Positions 28,836 to 38,230 are shown, counted from the first letter of the stretch. The stretch: 64,000 nt of DNA from Natronoglycomyces albus (GCF_016925535.1 NZ_CP070496.1:3630257-3694256); one strand, 5' to 3'. Program-made: numbers and translations. The notes: generated from the letters alone by a model not told the origin.

Positions 28836-29023
28836 GCTTTGTGGACCTAACGGCGGCTTCGGTTACTTAATCGACGGCATAAGCGCTTTCGGGGGCTCTA
28901 GCTCGGGGCTCGCGACGTCCCATGAAGTTCGACGATGTCTCGGCGGCACCAAAGATGTGAATCGATCACGCTTAGTGGCTTGAATGAGAAAGTCCAAACC
29001 CAAATGGCCTTGGTCGACCTGAT

Positions 29024-29746
29024 TCATGGGGACTCCGGCAACGGTAGCCAAACGGTCTCGAGGAAGTCGTCCGCCACGATCATTTTCAGCAGCTCCGGCG
29101 GACCAGTGACTCTGGTGCCCCACAAATCCCAGTCGGTGTACACCACCCACGAACGATCTGCGGGCCAAAGATTGGCTGGGCCGGGCGAGAACGTGTGTGT
29201 TTCCACAGTTTCCAAGTCTTTGAGGCGCGCCTCAACTACATAGGGGAAATCCGAATCCTCGCTGAATAGAGCACAGTAGTGTGCGAATACTGGTGTTTCC
29301 TTGCCCGAGAAGCGACGCAGAACCGCCGCGAGCCGATGGAAACTCTCCCGGTCCATATAGCCGTCATCAGGCCAGAGAATATGGTTGGCCAATTTACTAC
29401 GTGGTATGAGAGATGGAAACGCCATGAACGAGGGCAACCGGCATGCCGGTTGCATTTGCTGAGCGACCACTGGCTCGCCTGTGCGCTCAGACAGTTCGTG
29501 CCACCGCAACCGTCGCCACCCCTCACCAGGGTCGCATATCCACTTGGGCTCCTCGTCAAGATCCTTCTTGGCTTTCGAGGCGGCCTGGTATTCCGAGATG
29601 ATGTCTTCACTGGCCGCTTCGTACAGGGCGTGCAAGATCCACAAGCCTTCCGGATACGGCGGCACCGCGAAACCAGTATCTTCTTCGCCGCACAGATCAA
29701 TCAACCACGTGGCCTCACTCTTATCTGCAACCTTCCACAAATCCAC
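29024..29746 (-). CDS. hypothetical protein, 240 residues
   Basis: I do not recognise a characterised family. The protein is soluble, acidic and rich in Trp. The C-terminal motif WPADRSWVVYTDWDLWGTRV with GPPELL resembles uncharacterised actinobacterial proteins that I cannot name. There is no signal peptide or transmembrane segment. It stands alone, convergent with the TIGR04141 gene and divergent from the methyltransferase at 29,949. It could belong to the island, but nothing in the sequence shows this. Confidence 0.65.
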   Translation of the reverse strand: MDLWKVADKSEATWLIDLCGEEDTGFAVPPYPEGLWILHALYEAASEDIISEYQAASKAKKDLDEEPKWICDPGEGWRRLRWHELSERTGEPVVAQQMQPACRLPSFMAFPSLIPRSKLANHILWPDDGYMDRESFHRLAAVLRRFSGKETPVFAHYCALFSEDSDFPYVVEARLKDLETVETHTFSPGPANLWPADRSWVVYTDWDLWGTRVTGPPELLKMIVADDFLETVWLPLPESP

Positions 29747-29810
29747 AACTCACCTCTTAGTACTCAGATACGGTCCGATAATTAGAATTTGTCAAGTAAC
29801 AAGCGAAAGG

Positions 29811-29841
29811 TCAGATTCCAACTAACCGACGTAGAATCTGA
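29811..29841. promoter_or_regulatory. 8-bp perfect inverted repeat in divergent promoter region
   Basis: TCAGATTC (29811-29818) and GAATCTGA (29834-29841) are perfect complements separated by 15 nt. They lie in the AT-rich gap between the hypothetical gene (minus) and the methyltransferase (plus). An operator for one or both is possible; chance occurrence is also possible. Confidence 0.3.
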
Positions 29842-29948
29842 ATCTAACTATCTAACCAGTTCCACATAAACCCGAGAGTTTAAGTAATACAGGCCAGAGC
29901 ACACCGCGCCCGAACCGAGTCCATGATGGAAGGAGCCATCGAGCTTTC

Positions 29949-31175
29949 GTGACACAGCCTTCCCCAGACGACCGATTCGACTCGACCGCTCGCTGGATGC
30001 GAAACGAACTGGTCGACTCCCTAATCAGGCAACGGGTGGTTCGCTCAGCTCGGCTCGAAGAAGCGCTACGCACCGTGCCTCGACACCGCTTCGTACCCGA
30101 GGTGGACCTGGAACAGGCCTACCGCGACGATGTCGTCCTCACCAAAACGGACACCGAAGGCCGCCCCACATCCTCGGTGTCGCAACCGACGATCGTCGCG
30201 CTGCAGCTTGAGCAAGCGCTCCCCCGCCCAGGCACAAAAGTCCTCGAAATCGGTGCTGGGCGCTGCTATAACGCAGCATTGTTGGCCCATCTGGTCGGAG
30301 AGCAAGGCCACGTGGTCACCATCGACATCGACGCCGAAATGGTCAGTATCGGCGCACACACTCTCGCCCAACTGGGCTATGACAACGTGACGGTCAAATG
30401 CGCCGACGGAGCCCACGGCGACACTTCAGCGGCCCCCTTCTCGCTCATATCCGTCACGACCGGGGCCGCCGACATCCCGCCAGCGTGGTTCGAACAGCTC
30501 GCCATCGGCGGACGCATGGTCGTACCGTTGACGATCCGCAGCCTGACACGCTCGATCGGCTTCGTCCGCGAAGAGGACCGCCTGGTCAGCGAATCCATCG
30601 AACCGTGCGGATTCATCTCCATGCAAGGTTCGACAGCCGCCGCCGACGAGCTTTTCGAACTAACCGAAGGCATCACGCTAGAAGTCGGCGAAGACCAACC
30701 CATCGACCCAGCGGCTCTACAAGCCAGCGTGACCGCCGCAGGCACTCAACGGTGGTCACGCATCACCATCGGCCACGAAGCAGGTACTCTTTCCGAGCTC
30801 GACCTGTGGATGGCAATGGCATGTCGCCAATATGGCCGTGTCTATATCGCGCCCTTCGCCGCCGCTCGCGACCCGCACGGATGGGTCGCCCCCAGCGGCG
30901 CCTCGGCCACCTGGAACGCGCACAGCCTCGCCTACGTGATCATGCGCGAATCCGCCAACCGCGACCGGGTCGAACTGGGCGTGCAAGCCTTCGGCCCCGA
31001 ACGCGACACCCTCGCCGAGCACATGATCGACCACATACGGGCCTGGAATGAGAACGCCCGCAAAACCCAACGACCCCGCATCTACGCCTACCCGGCCGAA
31101 ACTCCCACGGATGACCTAGTCACCGGCCGCATTGTCGACAAACCCCTCAGCCGACTCGTCATCACCTTCGACTAG
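29949..31175 (+). CDS. PCMT-like SAM methyltransferase (FxLD-system type), orphan
   Basis: The 408-residue product has a protein-L-isoaspartate methyltransferase fold. The N-terminus RNELVDSLIRQRVV with VPRHRFVPE and the SAM motif VLEIGAGRCYNAALLA (near residue 97) are clear, and a C-terminal extension of about 180 residues is present. Such extended PCMT proteins occur in the 'methyltransferase, FxLD system' family, where the partner is a lanthipeptide precursor and dehydratase/cyclase. I looked for a short precursor with an FxLD motif in the flanks and found none. The start is GTG at 29949 with GGAAGGAG upstream. It may act on an unlinked peptide or have another substrate. Confidence 0.72.
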   Translation: MTQPSPDDRFDSTARWMRNELVDSLIRQRVVRSARLEEALRTVPRHRFVPEVDLEQAYRDDVVLTKTDTEGRPTSSVSQPTIVALQLEQALPRPGTKVLEIGAGRCYNAALLAHLVGEQGHVVTIDIDAEMVSIGAHTLAQLGYDNVTVKCADGAHGDTSAAPFSLISVTTGAADIPPAWFEQLAIGGRMVVPLTIRSLTRSIGFVREEDRLVSESIEPCGFISMQGSTAAADELFELTEGITLEVGEDQPIDPAALQASVTAAGTQRWSRITIGHEAGTLSELDLWMAMACRQYGRVYIAPFAAARDPHGWVAPSGASATWNAHSLAYVIMRESANRDRVELGVQAFGPERDTLAEHMIDHIRAWNENARKTQRPRIYAYPAETPTDDLVTGRIVDKPLSRLVITFD

Positions 31176-31350
31176 GCCAGATCGCGTAGGCCGTGGTTCG
31201 AAAGCTTTAAGCACAAAGGGGACACATCGGCCCACTCGCCGAATTAACACCTCTGTGGATGAAACCGCCTTCGCACGGCTCCACGGGCGCTGTCACTGGT
31301 GGTCATCGAGTATTTTTACTATGTCATGCACCTTTCCTTAAGGACACCCC

Positions 31351-32631
31351 ATGAACTACGAACGCGTTGAAGTGGATACCGACGTCGGCGGTGGCGACCC
31401 GCTACTGGGAGTATTCGACATCAAGGGTGGCGTCACAGCGATCCCCGTCATCAGCCACGGAAACAACACCGTTTCGGCCCTATGGGACATGGGCACGGGC
31501 GAATCCACGTTGGCACAAGGCGGAACGCAGATCATGGCCTCGGTGCTCGACCTTGGTCTCCAAGCCAGTTCGCTGGCTTCCGACCCGTTGGGCACCCTCA
31601 TCTCCTGGGGGCTGGACTTCCTCGTCGGCCTCATCCAACCCCTAGAGGACGCTCTCGAATGGGTCAGCGGGTCACCGGGCGACATGCGCGACGCGGCCAC
31701 CATCTGGGGCCGCGTATGCGAGGCGGACGTCAAGCTCAGCGAAGGGCTGGCCGAGACCCTCACCCCGTTGGCCGAATGGACCACAAGCGACGGGACCTGC
31801 GCAAAGCAGCGCATCGACGACCTAGCGGCGGCATTGTTTAGACTGGCCAAAGCCGCAAACGGCTTGGAGAACGTCCTCAGCTGGGCGCAGGCCTTGGCCG
31901 AAATCATCAAAGAGGCGATCAAGTGGTTGATCAGCGAACTCTTGCGCTTCCTCATCATCGTCATCTTCCCGAAAGTGGCCGCCGCGATGGTCACTTTCGG
32001 AGCCACCCTCGCCTCAGCGGTCGGGCTGGCGGTCGCCGAGAGCGCGCGGGTCACCATGCGCGCCACCTCATTCATCAACCGCGTCAAACAGGCATTCGCG
32101 GTTCTCAAGGACGCCTTCGCCACGTTCCTCACCGACTCTTTGCCAGGTATCGCCATCGCCTCCCTGCAAAACTCCAGTTCCAGTCTGGGCGGTGACGGGG
32201 TCAGCGGTGAGGCTCCTAGCGCAGGCGGCGGCGGTGGCGCGATCTCCATTTCAGCGCTTCGCGAGGCAGCCCCCGTCATCAGCCATATCTGCGAGGACAC
32301 CTCGGGAGTGGCCGACGTGGTCTCCACCGCCCAGTCAGAGGATCTCACGTGGGGAGTGTGCGGCCTGTTCTTCGCCAACGACTACAACGCGAAGGTCCAG
32401 GAGCTCAGCCAACTTACCGGGGCCGCGTCACAGACGCTCAGCACGTTTTCGGAGAATCTGACGAACGCGGCGAACGACTGGGAAGGAACCGATGAGGAAC
32501 TGGCCGCCATCTTCGATGGCCTCGACGTAGACGCCCTTGAGTTAAGCCATGACCAAGCCAACGAAGGTTCGCTTCGCGGCGGTTTTCGCAACCCAGCCGA
32601 AACCGGTCTCTCCGCTCACCGTCGAGGCTGA
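31351..32631 (+). CDS. ESX/type VII-like large helical protein, paralogue of 53742-54938
   Basis: The 426-residue protein is almost entirely helical. The block QPLEDALEWVSGSPGDM with a downstream W, then FPKVAAAMVTFGATLASA and INRVKQAF, matches the corresponding blocks of the 53,742 gene (QPLEDLVGLVSGNESRM, LPKVAAGIATFGATIALA, INQAIG). This pattern is common in large WXG100/PPE-like type VII substrates of actinomycetes. A GSSS/Gly-rich linker (AGGGGGA) precedes a C-terminal domain. No ESX core genes are in the window. The ATG at 31351 has AAGGAC upstream. The 3' end overlaps the next gene by 83 nt, and the last ~25 residues look unlike a normal terminus. Confidence 0.7.
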   Translation: MNYERVEVDTDVGGGDPLLGVFDIKGGVTAIPVISHGNNTVSALWDMGTGESTLAQGGTQIMASVLDLGLQASSLASDPLGTLISWGLDFLVGLIQPLEDALEWVSGSPGDMRDAATIWGRVCEADVKLSEGLAETLTPLAEWTTSDGTCAKQRIDDLAAALFRLAKAANGLENVLSWAQALAEIIKEAIKWLISELLRFLIIVIFPKVAAAMVTFGATLASAVGLAVAESARVTMRATSFINRVKQAFAVLKDAFATFLTDSLPGIAIASLQNSSSSLGGDGVSGEAPSAGGGGGAISISALREAAPVISHICEDTSGVADVVSTAQSEDLTWGVCGLFFANDYNAKVQELSQLTGAASQTLSTFSENLTNAANDWEGTDEELAAIFDGLDVDALELSHDQANEGSLRGGFRNPAETGLSAHRRG

Positions 32632-33883
32632 ACGGGTCGACCGCGCCCACACCTCCGCAACTGGGGTCCTGGAGTTGCTGGTATTCGAGCCGCGCACCTC
32701 TCACCTGACAAATCTCGAACCCGAGTGGGTGGAAAACCCAAGCCAGCCTTCAGAATGGCAAAAGACGACGATGCCGCTGGTGGCCATCGACGGTGAGGCC
32801 GTCCCTGTGGGTCGCGGTCGAGCGCATGTGACATTGGACGAAGGCGAACATCTCGTCGAAGTCAAGGACGACCACCACTTCGCCACTCAGACTGTCACCA
32901 TCGTTGCGGAAGAGACACTCCAGCTGTGTATGGCTACAGTGGCCGATCAACGCTCGCTCGATATTCTGCTGGGCCCGCGTGAATACATCGACCGCCGCGC
33001 CCAGGGGGAGATTCCGCCTCGGGCGATGGTCGGTGGTGTTATCGCCTTGGCGTGCTTGGCCTTTGCGATCATCGGGGTGCTCCTGGTCGCCATTGCCGCC
33101 ACGGCCCTAGGCCACGAAGGCAGCAGCTGGTCGCTAGTTGGCTTGGCCGCCGGAGTCGTGCCAGGGTTCTTTCACGACCCGCTGGCGCGCCTCTTCGAAC
33201 GCCGCAAGTATGTCCGCATGTTCGACGGGGTCGACGTTCCGCCAGGCGAAGCTGTCGCACCATCGGCACTCGCAGACCATCCGGTCATGGTGGTGCCATT
33301 GGGCGCCCCGGTTCCGAAGGCGCCAGCTTCCCTTTGCCTACGGGTGCGGCCCAGCCGGGACGCCTTGCATCTGATCAGTTTCTGGGCCCACGGCCTGCAC
33401 GATCGCCGCCATCGGATCTTGTTCTACTCCAACAGCTACGTTGACTGGCTCTCCCCGCCCGAGGTCAGCGTCAATGGCCATTCGCTGCCACAGCGCTGGG
33501 GCAACTGGGTGATACCCGTCCGGCCGGGCCCCCATCGAGTGCAGGTGACATTGCGCGGGTTCCGCGACCCCTCCACGGGCGAACAATATGGACTTACCTC
33601 GCCGATAACCGAAAGCATCGACGTGGAAGTCCCCGAGGGAAAGACACAGTTCCTTGACTGTGAATTTAACCCAGTAGCCCTAGTGAGGGAACGGATCGAA
33701 CGCCATCCGGGCAGCGAGCCGTACTGGTACGAGATTATGCGTAAGGCAGCGTCCATCGACACCCCACAGCAAAATTTCGACACCCACATGGTCTTGGAAG
33801 CCGAGCGCGTACCAAAACTCCAATTCATCCCCGGCCAACAGCTGAACAACAACGGCTCGCTGCGCTTTGGCGGGAGTCGGTGA
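32549..33883 (+). CDS. membrane protein with PEGA-like beta domains on both sides of two TM helices
   Basis: Unnamed family, 444 residues. A PEGA-like domain (VAIDGEAVPVGRGRA with DEGEHLVEV, about residues 75-125) comes first. Two hydrophobic helices follow (VIALACLAFAIIGVLLVAIA and LVGLAAGVVPGFF, about 160-205), then a second similar domain (VSVNGHSLPQRWGNW with PGPHRVQVTLRG, about 305-350). It resembles the proteins at 51,956 and 56,824, although those are longer and closer to each other. The start ATG at 32549 lies 83 nt inside the preceding gene. Pairing with an ESX-like protein is repeated at 51,956-54,938, so the two products probably work together at the envelope. Function is unknown. 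Confidence 0.7.
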   Translation: MTKPTKVRFAAVFATQPKPVSPLTVEAERVDRAHTSATGVLELLVFEPRTSHLTNLEPEWVENPSQPSEWQKTTMPLVAIDGEAVPVGRGRAHVTLDEGEHLVEVKDDHHFATQTVTIVAEETLQLCMATVADQRSLDILLGPREYIDRRAQGEIPPRAMVGGVIALACLAFAIIGVLLVAIAATALGHEGSSWSLVGLAAGVVPGFFHDPLARLFERRKYVRMFDGVDVPPGEAVAPSALADHPVMVVPLGAPVPKAPASLCLRVRPSRDALHLISFWAHGLHDRRHRILFYSNSYVDWLSPPEVSVNGHSLPQRWGNWVIPVRPGPHRVQVTLRGFRDPSTGEQYGLTSPITESIDVEVPEGKTQFLDCEFNPVALVRERIERHPGSEPYWYEIMRKAASIDTPQQNFDTHMVLEAERVPKLQFIPGQQLNNNGSLRFGGSR

Positions 33884-33937
33884 AAGACCGTTGAAAACCG
33901 GCCATCGAAAACGGGGCACTAAGGGCGAATCAGCAGT

Positions 33938-35368
33938 TTAAACCCTTACCCCATCGACCATTCGCGGTAGGCCCAGCGGGTTTGACTCCTTGAGGGCGTC
34001 GGGCAGGGCGGAGTCCGGGAAGCCCTGGTAGGCCACCGGTCGCAGGAAGCGGCCGATGGCGGCCGTTCCCACCGAGGTGGTTCCGGCTGCCGTCGTGGCC
34101 GGGTAAGGGCCACCGTGCTGCTGCGCGTGGGTGACCGAAACGCCTGTCGGCCAGCCGTTGTACAGCACCCGGCCCGCGGTTCTGGCCAGCACCTGGACTA
34201 GGTCTCCAATGTCGCACCCGTGTTCGGCGTGGATCGTCGCCGTTAGTTGACCGTCGAAGCTCTCCGCGAGCTCCAGCAGCTGACTCTGGGAGGTGTATTC
34301 CACGACCAAGGCGGCAGGGCCGAAACACTCACTCTGTAGCGTCTGCGGGTCGGCTAGGACCGCTTCGGCAGTGGTCTGGAATAGCGCCACATCCTCACGC
34401 TCACCTAGCGGCTTCACCGCCACGTGCCCGGTGAGGTCCGCCCGCGCCTGCCGGAAGCCGGATTCGATGCGCTCATTCAGCATCGGGTGCACCTCAGGCA
34501 GCTCGGCCTCCCGCAGCCGCGCCACGATCTGCGAACCCGCCGGAACCGCGAGGATGCCAGGCTTGGTGCAGAACTGACCGGCGCCAAGCGTGAACGAGTC
34601 GATGAACCCCTGCGCTATCTCGCCCGCACGCGCGTTCGCGGCAGTCTCGGTCACGAAAACCGGGTTGTTGGAGCCCAGCTCACCGTAAAACGGGATGGGT
34701 TCGGGGCGGGCTGCGGCCAGATCGAATAGCGCTCGTCCACCTTGGATCGAGCCGGTGAATCCGGCGGCGCGAATGCCCGGATGCTGAACGAGTTGCCGCC
34801 CCGCCTCCGTCCCGTATACGAGATCGAAGACCCCTGCGGGCAATCCGAAGTCGACAAGGGCGGCGATAACCGTCCGCGCGGTCAACTCGGACAGCCGCGG
34901 GTGGCCGGGATGGGCCTTGACTATCACCGGGTTGCCCGCCGCCAGCGCCGAGGCCGTGTCACCGCCTGCCACGGAGAAGGCGAAGGGGAAGTTGCTGGCC
35001 GCGAAGACCGCGACCGGCCCAAGTGGTTGGTGGACGCGGCGTAGGTCGGGGCGGGGTGCTCCCATGGGCCAGTCGGGGTCGGCGTGGTCGATCCGCGCGT
35101 CGAGGTAGCCGCCGTCCCGGAGCACTTCGCCGAAGAGGCGTAGTTGGAAGGTGGTGCGTTTGAGTTCGCCGCGCAGTCTGGCTTCGGGTAGGTGGGTCTC
35201 GGTCATTGCGACAGGGACTAGCTCGTCGGCCCTTTCGTCTAGGGCGGCGGCTATGGCGTCGAGTAGTTCGGCGCGACGCGCGGGGGTGAGCCTCGCGAGG
35301 GCGTCGAATGACTGGGTCGCGGCGTCCACTTTGGGGTTGGTTTCGGCGTGGCTGGTTTTTTCGGTCAT
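33938..35368 (-). CDS. alpha-ketoglutaric semialdehyde dehydrogenase
   Basis: This aldehyde dehydrogenase of 476 residues oxidises 2,5-dioxovalerate (alpha-ketoglutaric semialdehyde) to 2-oxoglutarate, the last step of hydroxyproline breakdown. The catalytic Glu lies in YGELGSNNP and the catalytic Cys in GAGQFCTKPG. The sequence type (GDTASALAAGNPVIVKAHPGHP) is that of the NADP-dependent KGSADH group. A longer frame begins at 35545, but the ATG at 35368 has an AAAGGAC site and overlaps the upstream stop as ATGA, so I use it. It is the last gene of the hydroxyproline operon. Confidence 0.9.
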   Translation of the reverse strand: MTEKTSHAETNPKVDAATQSFDALARLTPARRAELLDAIAAALDERADELVPVAMTETHLPEARLRGELKRTTFQLRLFGEVLRDGGYLDARIDHADPDWPMGAPRPDLRRVHQPLGPVAVFAASNFPFAFSVAGGDTASALAAGNPVIVKAHPGHPRLSELTARTVIAALVDFGLPAGVFDLVYGTEAGRQLVQHPGIRAAGFTGSIQGGRALFDLAAARPEPIPFYGELGSNNPVFVTETAANARAGEIAQGFIDSFTLGAGQFCTKPGILAVPAGSQIVARLREAELPEVHPMLNERIESGFRQARADLTGHVAVKPLGEREDVALFQTTAEAVLADPQTLQSECFGPAALVVEYTSQSQLLELAESFDGQLTATIHAEHGCDIGDLVQVLARTAGRVLYNGWPTGVSVTHAQQHGGPYPATTAAGTTSVGTAAIGRFLRPVAYQGFPDSALPDALKESNPLGLPRMVDGVRV

Positions 35369-36795
35369 GCGTTGTCCTTTCGCGGTGGTGTGGCCGGTGG
35401 TGTTGTCATGTTGCTCAGGGCACTGAGTGGAATGGGGGTCGCGAGTGGACGTTTGTGGATGGCTCGGAGTTCCTCGGCGTCGCCTCGCATGGGGTCGTGT
35501 GAGTTCATGCAGGTGAGGGCGAAGCCGCATTCGCGGCCTTGGCACCAGCCCATTCCGGCGCGGGTGAAGGATTTGGCGCTGCGGGGGTCTGTTGCCGCCA
35601 TGTCGGTAGCGGCGGTGGTGATCTCGTCAACGGTCACTTCTTCACAGCGGCACACCACAGTGTCCGGTGTCAGTGGTGTTTGCCAGCCGGTCGGGATGGG
35701 GTGGGCTTGGTGCATGGCTTGGGCGAAGCCGCGTAGTCGCTTGGCGGTGCGGGTTATGCGTTTCGGCACCGGGGATTCGGTGACGGCGTGGGCTGCCGCG
35801 TGTCCTTCGGCGACGGCGAGTGCCGCTCCCCCGACGCCGGTCGACTCGCCCGCGACGACGAGCCCGGGTACGGAGGTGCGTCCTTGGTCGTCCGCGCGGC
35901 ATACCAGGGAGCCGTCGTCGTCGACCCGGGTCTCGACGCCAAGCGCTAGGGGTAGTTCCAGTTGGGGGGTGAACCCCCAGCCCAGGGCTACCAGGTCGCA
36001 CGGAATCTCTCGCCGCGCACCGACGATGACGCGGCCGGCGCGGTCCAACCTGGTTGTCTCCACGGCTTCGACCCGGTCTTGGCCGATGATGCGGGTGATC
36101 ATGGTGCGGGTGCGGTAGGGGATGCGGCGGCGTGCCAGGGTGGCCGCGTACTCGATCGCCTCCATGGCTTTGGAGGGCACCGAAGCGGCCCGATGCAGGC
36201 GAGGCAGCCACTTGGTGGGAGGGTTGGCCTCGCAGATGGCGGCGACGGTGGCCCCGGTGTGGACGATACTGGCGGCCACGGAGAGCAGGAAGGGGCCGGT
36301 CCCGGCGACGACGGCCCGCGTACCCGGTGAGAATCCGTTGGTTTTGATGAACGCCTGTACTCCTCCGGCGGCCATGACGCCGGGGAGGTCCCATCCGGGC
36401 ACGGGTAGTTGCCGGTCGTAGGCACCGGTGCAGAGGGCGAGCTGGCGGCTGCGGATGGCGGTGTGCGCGTTGGGCTCCGGCGGGTTTTCGGTCGTAGTGC
36501 GGGTGATGAAGTCGCCGTTGTTTTCCAGCATCCACACGTGGGTTCGCGGCAGGTAGCGGATGGCTCCGTTGTCGATTGCCTGATCGAGGCGTCTCTTCAG
36601 GTCGAGGAATGTCTTCCAGTTGTGGTGGCCTTGGCCTTGGGCCGAGGTGGTGTATTGGTTGCCGTGCCGCCAGAATTGCCCCCCGGGCCGGGGTCCGGAG
36701 TCGATGAGAACCACGGTGGCTCCTTGTTCCGCCGCCGTCACGGCGCAGGCCAGGCCAGCGGGGCCAGCTCCGATGACGACCAGGTCGGTGTTCAT
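35365..36795 (-). CDS. D-hydroxyproline dehydrogenase large FAD/NAD-binding subunit with BFD-like Fe-S domain
   Basis: The 476-residue flavoprotein starts with VVIGAGPAGLACA and has a second dinucleotide fold (VVAGTGPFLLSVAASI). A C-terminal [2Fe-2S] bacterioferredoxin-associated-like domain supplies VCRCEE and WCQGRECG. This is the alpha subunit of heteromeric amino acid (opine/D-hydroxyproline) dehydrogenases, which pass electrons from the beta flavoprotein through the small ferredoxin-like protein. Its neighbours are exactly these: the 2Fe-2S subunit (4-nt overlap) and the DAO-type subunit. Substrate assignment to cis-4-hydroxy-D-proline follows from the operon, not from this sequence alone. 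Confidence 0.85.
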   Translation of the reverse strand: MNTDLVVIGAGPAGLACAVTAAEQGATVVLIDSGPRPGGQFWRHGNQYTTSAQGQGHHNWKTFLDLKRRLDQAIDNGAIRYLPRTHVWMLENNGDFITRTTTENPPEPNAHTAIRSRQLALCTGAYDRQLPVPGWDLPGVMAAGGVQAFIKTNGFSPGTRAVVAGTGPFLLSVAASIVHTGATVAAICEANPPTKWLPRLHRAASVPSKAMEAIEYAATLARRRIPYRTRTMITRIIGQDRVEAVETTRLDRAGRVIVGARREIPCDLVALGWGFTPQLELPLALGVETRVDDDGSLVCRADDQGRTSVPGLVVAGESTGVGGAALAVAEGHAAAHAVTESPVPKRITRTAKRLRGFAQAMHQAHPIPTGWQTPLTPDTVVCRCEEVTVDEITTAATDMAATDPRSAKSFTRAGMGWCQGRECGFALTCMNSHDPMRGDAEELRAIHKRPLATPIPLSALSNMTTPPATPPRKDNA

Positions 36796-37085
36796 TGTTC
36801 CTCCGTTCCTGGCACGTCGGGCGCGTCTCCTAGTCGCATGCCGTCTACGACCTCTACGAGACAGGCGCGTTGCCCAGACACACCGTCCACAGTGAGCAGA
36901 CAGTCGTAGCAGACGCCGATGCCGCAGAACAGCCCTCGTGGAACATCGCCTCTGCGAGTGATCCGCCAGGCTGAAATACCGTTCCGTATCAGCGCGGCGG
37001 CGACTGTTTGCCCCGCTGAGGCGGTGATGTCCTGGCCGCGATAGGTGAGTTTCACCTGCGGCGCGGACGGTGGCCGATTGGTCAT
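36792..37085 (-). CDS. (2Fe-2S)-binding small subunit of D-hydroxyproline dehydrogenase
   Basis: The true gene encodes 97 residues from the ATG at 37085, which has GGAGG just upstream and overlaps the preceding stop as ATGA. The cluster ligands are CGIGVCYDCLLTVDG followed by a Cys 11 residues later (RAC). This matches the gamma subunit of opine/D-hydroxyproline dehydrogenases. A longer open frame extends upstream to 37469, but that part is the shadow of the oxidoreductase on the same strand. Confidence 0.87.
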   Translation of the reverse strand: MTNRPPSAPQVKLTYRGQDITASAGQTVAAALIRNGISAWRITRRGDVPRGLFCGIGVCYDCLLTVDGVSGQRACLVEVVDGMRLGDAPDVPGTEEQ

Positions 37086-38230
37086 GATGAAACCTCCAGG
37101 TCCTCGAAGCGTTGGGGTGCGAACGGCTCTAGCGACATTTCCGGGGTAACCCCGGCCATGGCTTGGGCGAGGAGTTTGCCGGTGCCTGCGGCGAGCCCGA
37201 TTCCGGCGCCTTCGTGGCCGCAGGCATGCCAAAGTCCAGGTGCGCGCGGGTCGGGACCGATAATGGGCAGATGGTCGGGGCAGTAGGGCCGGAATCCGTG
37301 ATAGTGGCGCAGGATCGCAACCCGTTCCAGGAACGGAAACAACTCGATGGCGTTGGCGGCGATCGTTTTGAGGGCTGTGGTGTTGAGGCTGGGGTCGAAG
37401 CCGACACGTTCGCGGCTGGAGCCGACGAGGATGTTTCCGGCGGGGGTGCCCTCGACCACGGGTGAGCATTGTAGACCTTCGTCTGAGGAGCCGACGTTGT
37501 CGACGTACTCGGCCGCATAGACCTTGTGCCGCACCATGACAGGCAAAGGCTCGGTCACGAGAACGTAGCCTTTGCGCGGAAGCACGGGAACACTCACCCC
37601 GGCCAGCGCCGCGACTTGGCCCGCCCAGGTTCCGGCGGCGTTGACGACATCGTCGGCGAAGAAGTCGCCCCGGTTGGTTCGTACTCCGGTGATCCGCTCG
37701 CCATCGCGTAGGAAGCCGGTCACGGTCGTGTCGACGTGCAGCACGGCTCCGTTGTCGCGGGCAAGTTTAAGGAGCCCACCGGTGGCGAGCATCGGCTGCA
37801 CTTGGCTGTCTTCGGGATAGAGCGCCCCGCCGAGCGCCGAGGGCGTGACGTGGGGTTCCAGCTCGCGCAGTTGTTCGGCGTCAAGTCGCTGCGCTTCGAT
37901 GCCGTAGCTTCGTTGGGTTTCAACCAACGTCTCCAGGGGTTCCACTGCGGATTCCCTGGAAGCCACGATGATGCCGCCTTTGGACTCGAACTCCCAGAGG
38001 TGCCCGAACTCGGCCAGCTCGCTCCTCCACAGCCCCAGAGAAATCCGGGCGAGCTCTAGCTCCGGGCCGCGTTCCTTGTCGGAGATGAGGATGTTTCCTT
38101 CGCAGCGCGACGAGGTGCCAGATGCGGGTCGGTCCCGCTCGATCACGATGACATCCAGCCCGGCCCGGGTGGCGTAGAACGCGGCGGCGGCTCCGATGAT
38201 TCCGGCGCCGATGACGATGACGCGGCTCAT
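37082..38230 (-). CDS. DAO-family FAD-dependent oxidoreductase, D-hydroxyproline dehydrogenase catalytic subunit
   Basis: The 382-residue protein begins VIVIGAGIIGAAAAFYA, the FAD-binding fold of the D-amino-acid oxidase/glycine oxidase family, and ends with PIIGPDPRAPGLWHACGHEGAGIGLA, the conserved C-terminal flavin contact. In this setting it oxidises cis-4-hydroxy-D-proline to pyrroline-4-hydroxy-2-carboxylate. It overlaps the 2Fe-2S subunit gene by 4 nt and lies 19 nt downstream of the GntR gene. Another cyclic D-imino acid as substrate cannot be excluded. Confidence 0.87.
   Translation of the reverse strand: MSRVIVIGAGIIGAAAAFYATRAGLDVIVIERDRPASGTSSRCEGNILISDKERGPELELARISLGLWRSELAEFGHLWEFESKGGIIVASRESAVEPLETLVETQRSYGIEAQRLDAEQLRELEPHVTPSALGGALYPEDSQVQPMLATGGLLKLARDNGAVLHVDTTVTGFLRDGERITGVRTNRGDFFADDVVNAAGTWAGQVAALAGVSVPVLPRKGYVLVTEPLPVMVRHKVYAAEYVDNVGSSDEGLQCSPVVEGTPAGNILVGSSRERVGFDPSLNTTALKTIAANAIELFPFLERVAILRHYHGFRPYCPDHLPIIGPDPRAPGLWHACGHEGAGIGLAAGTGKLLAQAMAGVTPEMSLEPFAPQRFEDLEVSS

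Noticed and set aside
29747..31350. FxLD-type lanthipeptide precursor near the methyltransferase
   Set aside because: I searched the short frames on both flanks and saw no precursor-like peptide with the motif.
35369..35545. Longer N-terminus of the aldehyde dehydrogenase frame
   Set aside because: The extra 59 residues are Pro/His/Arg-rich shadow sequence. The ATG at 35368 has a good ribosome site and an ATGA overlap.
37086..37469. Upstream extension of the 2Fe-2S subunit frame
   Set aside because: It is antiparallel-frame shadow of the flavoprotein gene on the same strand. Family homology starts at 37085.
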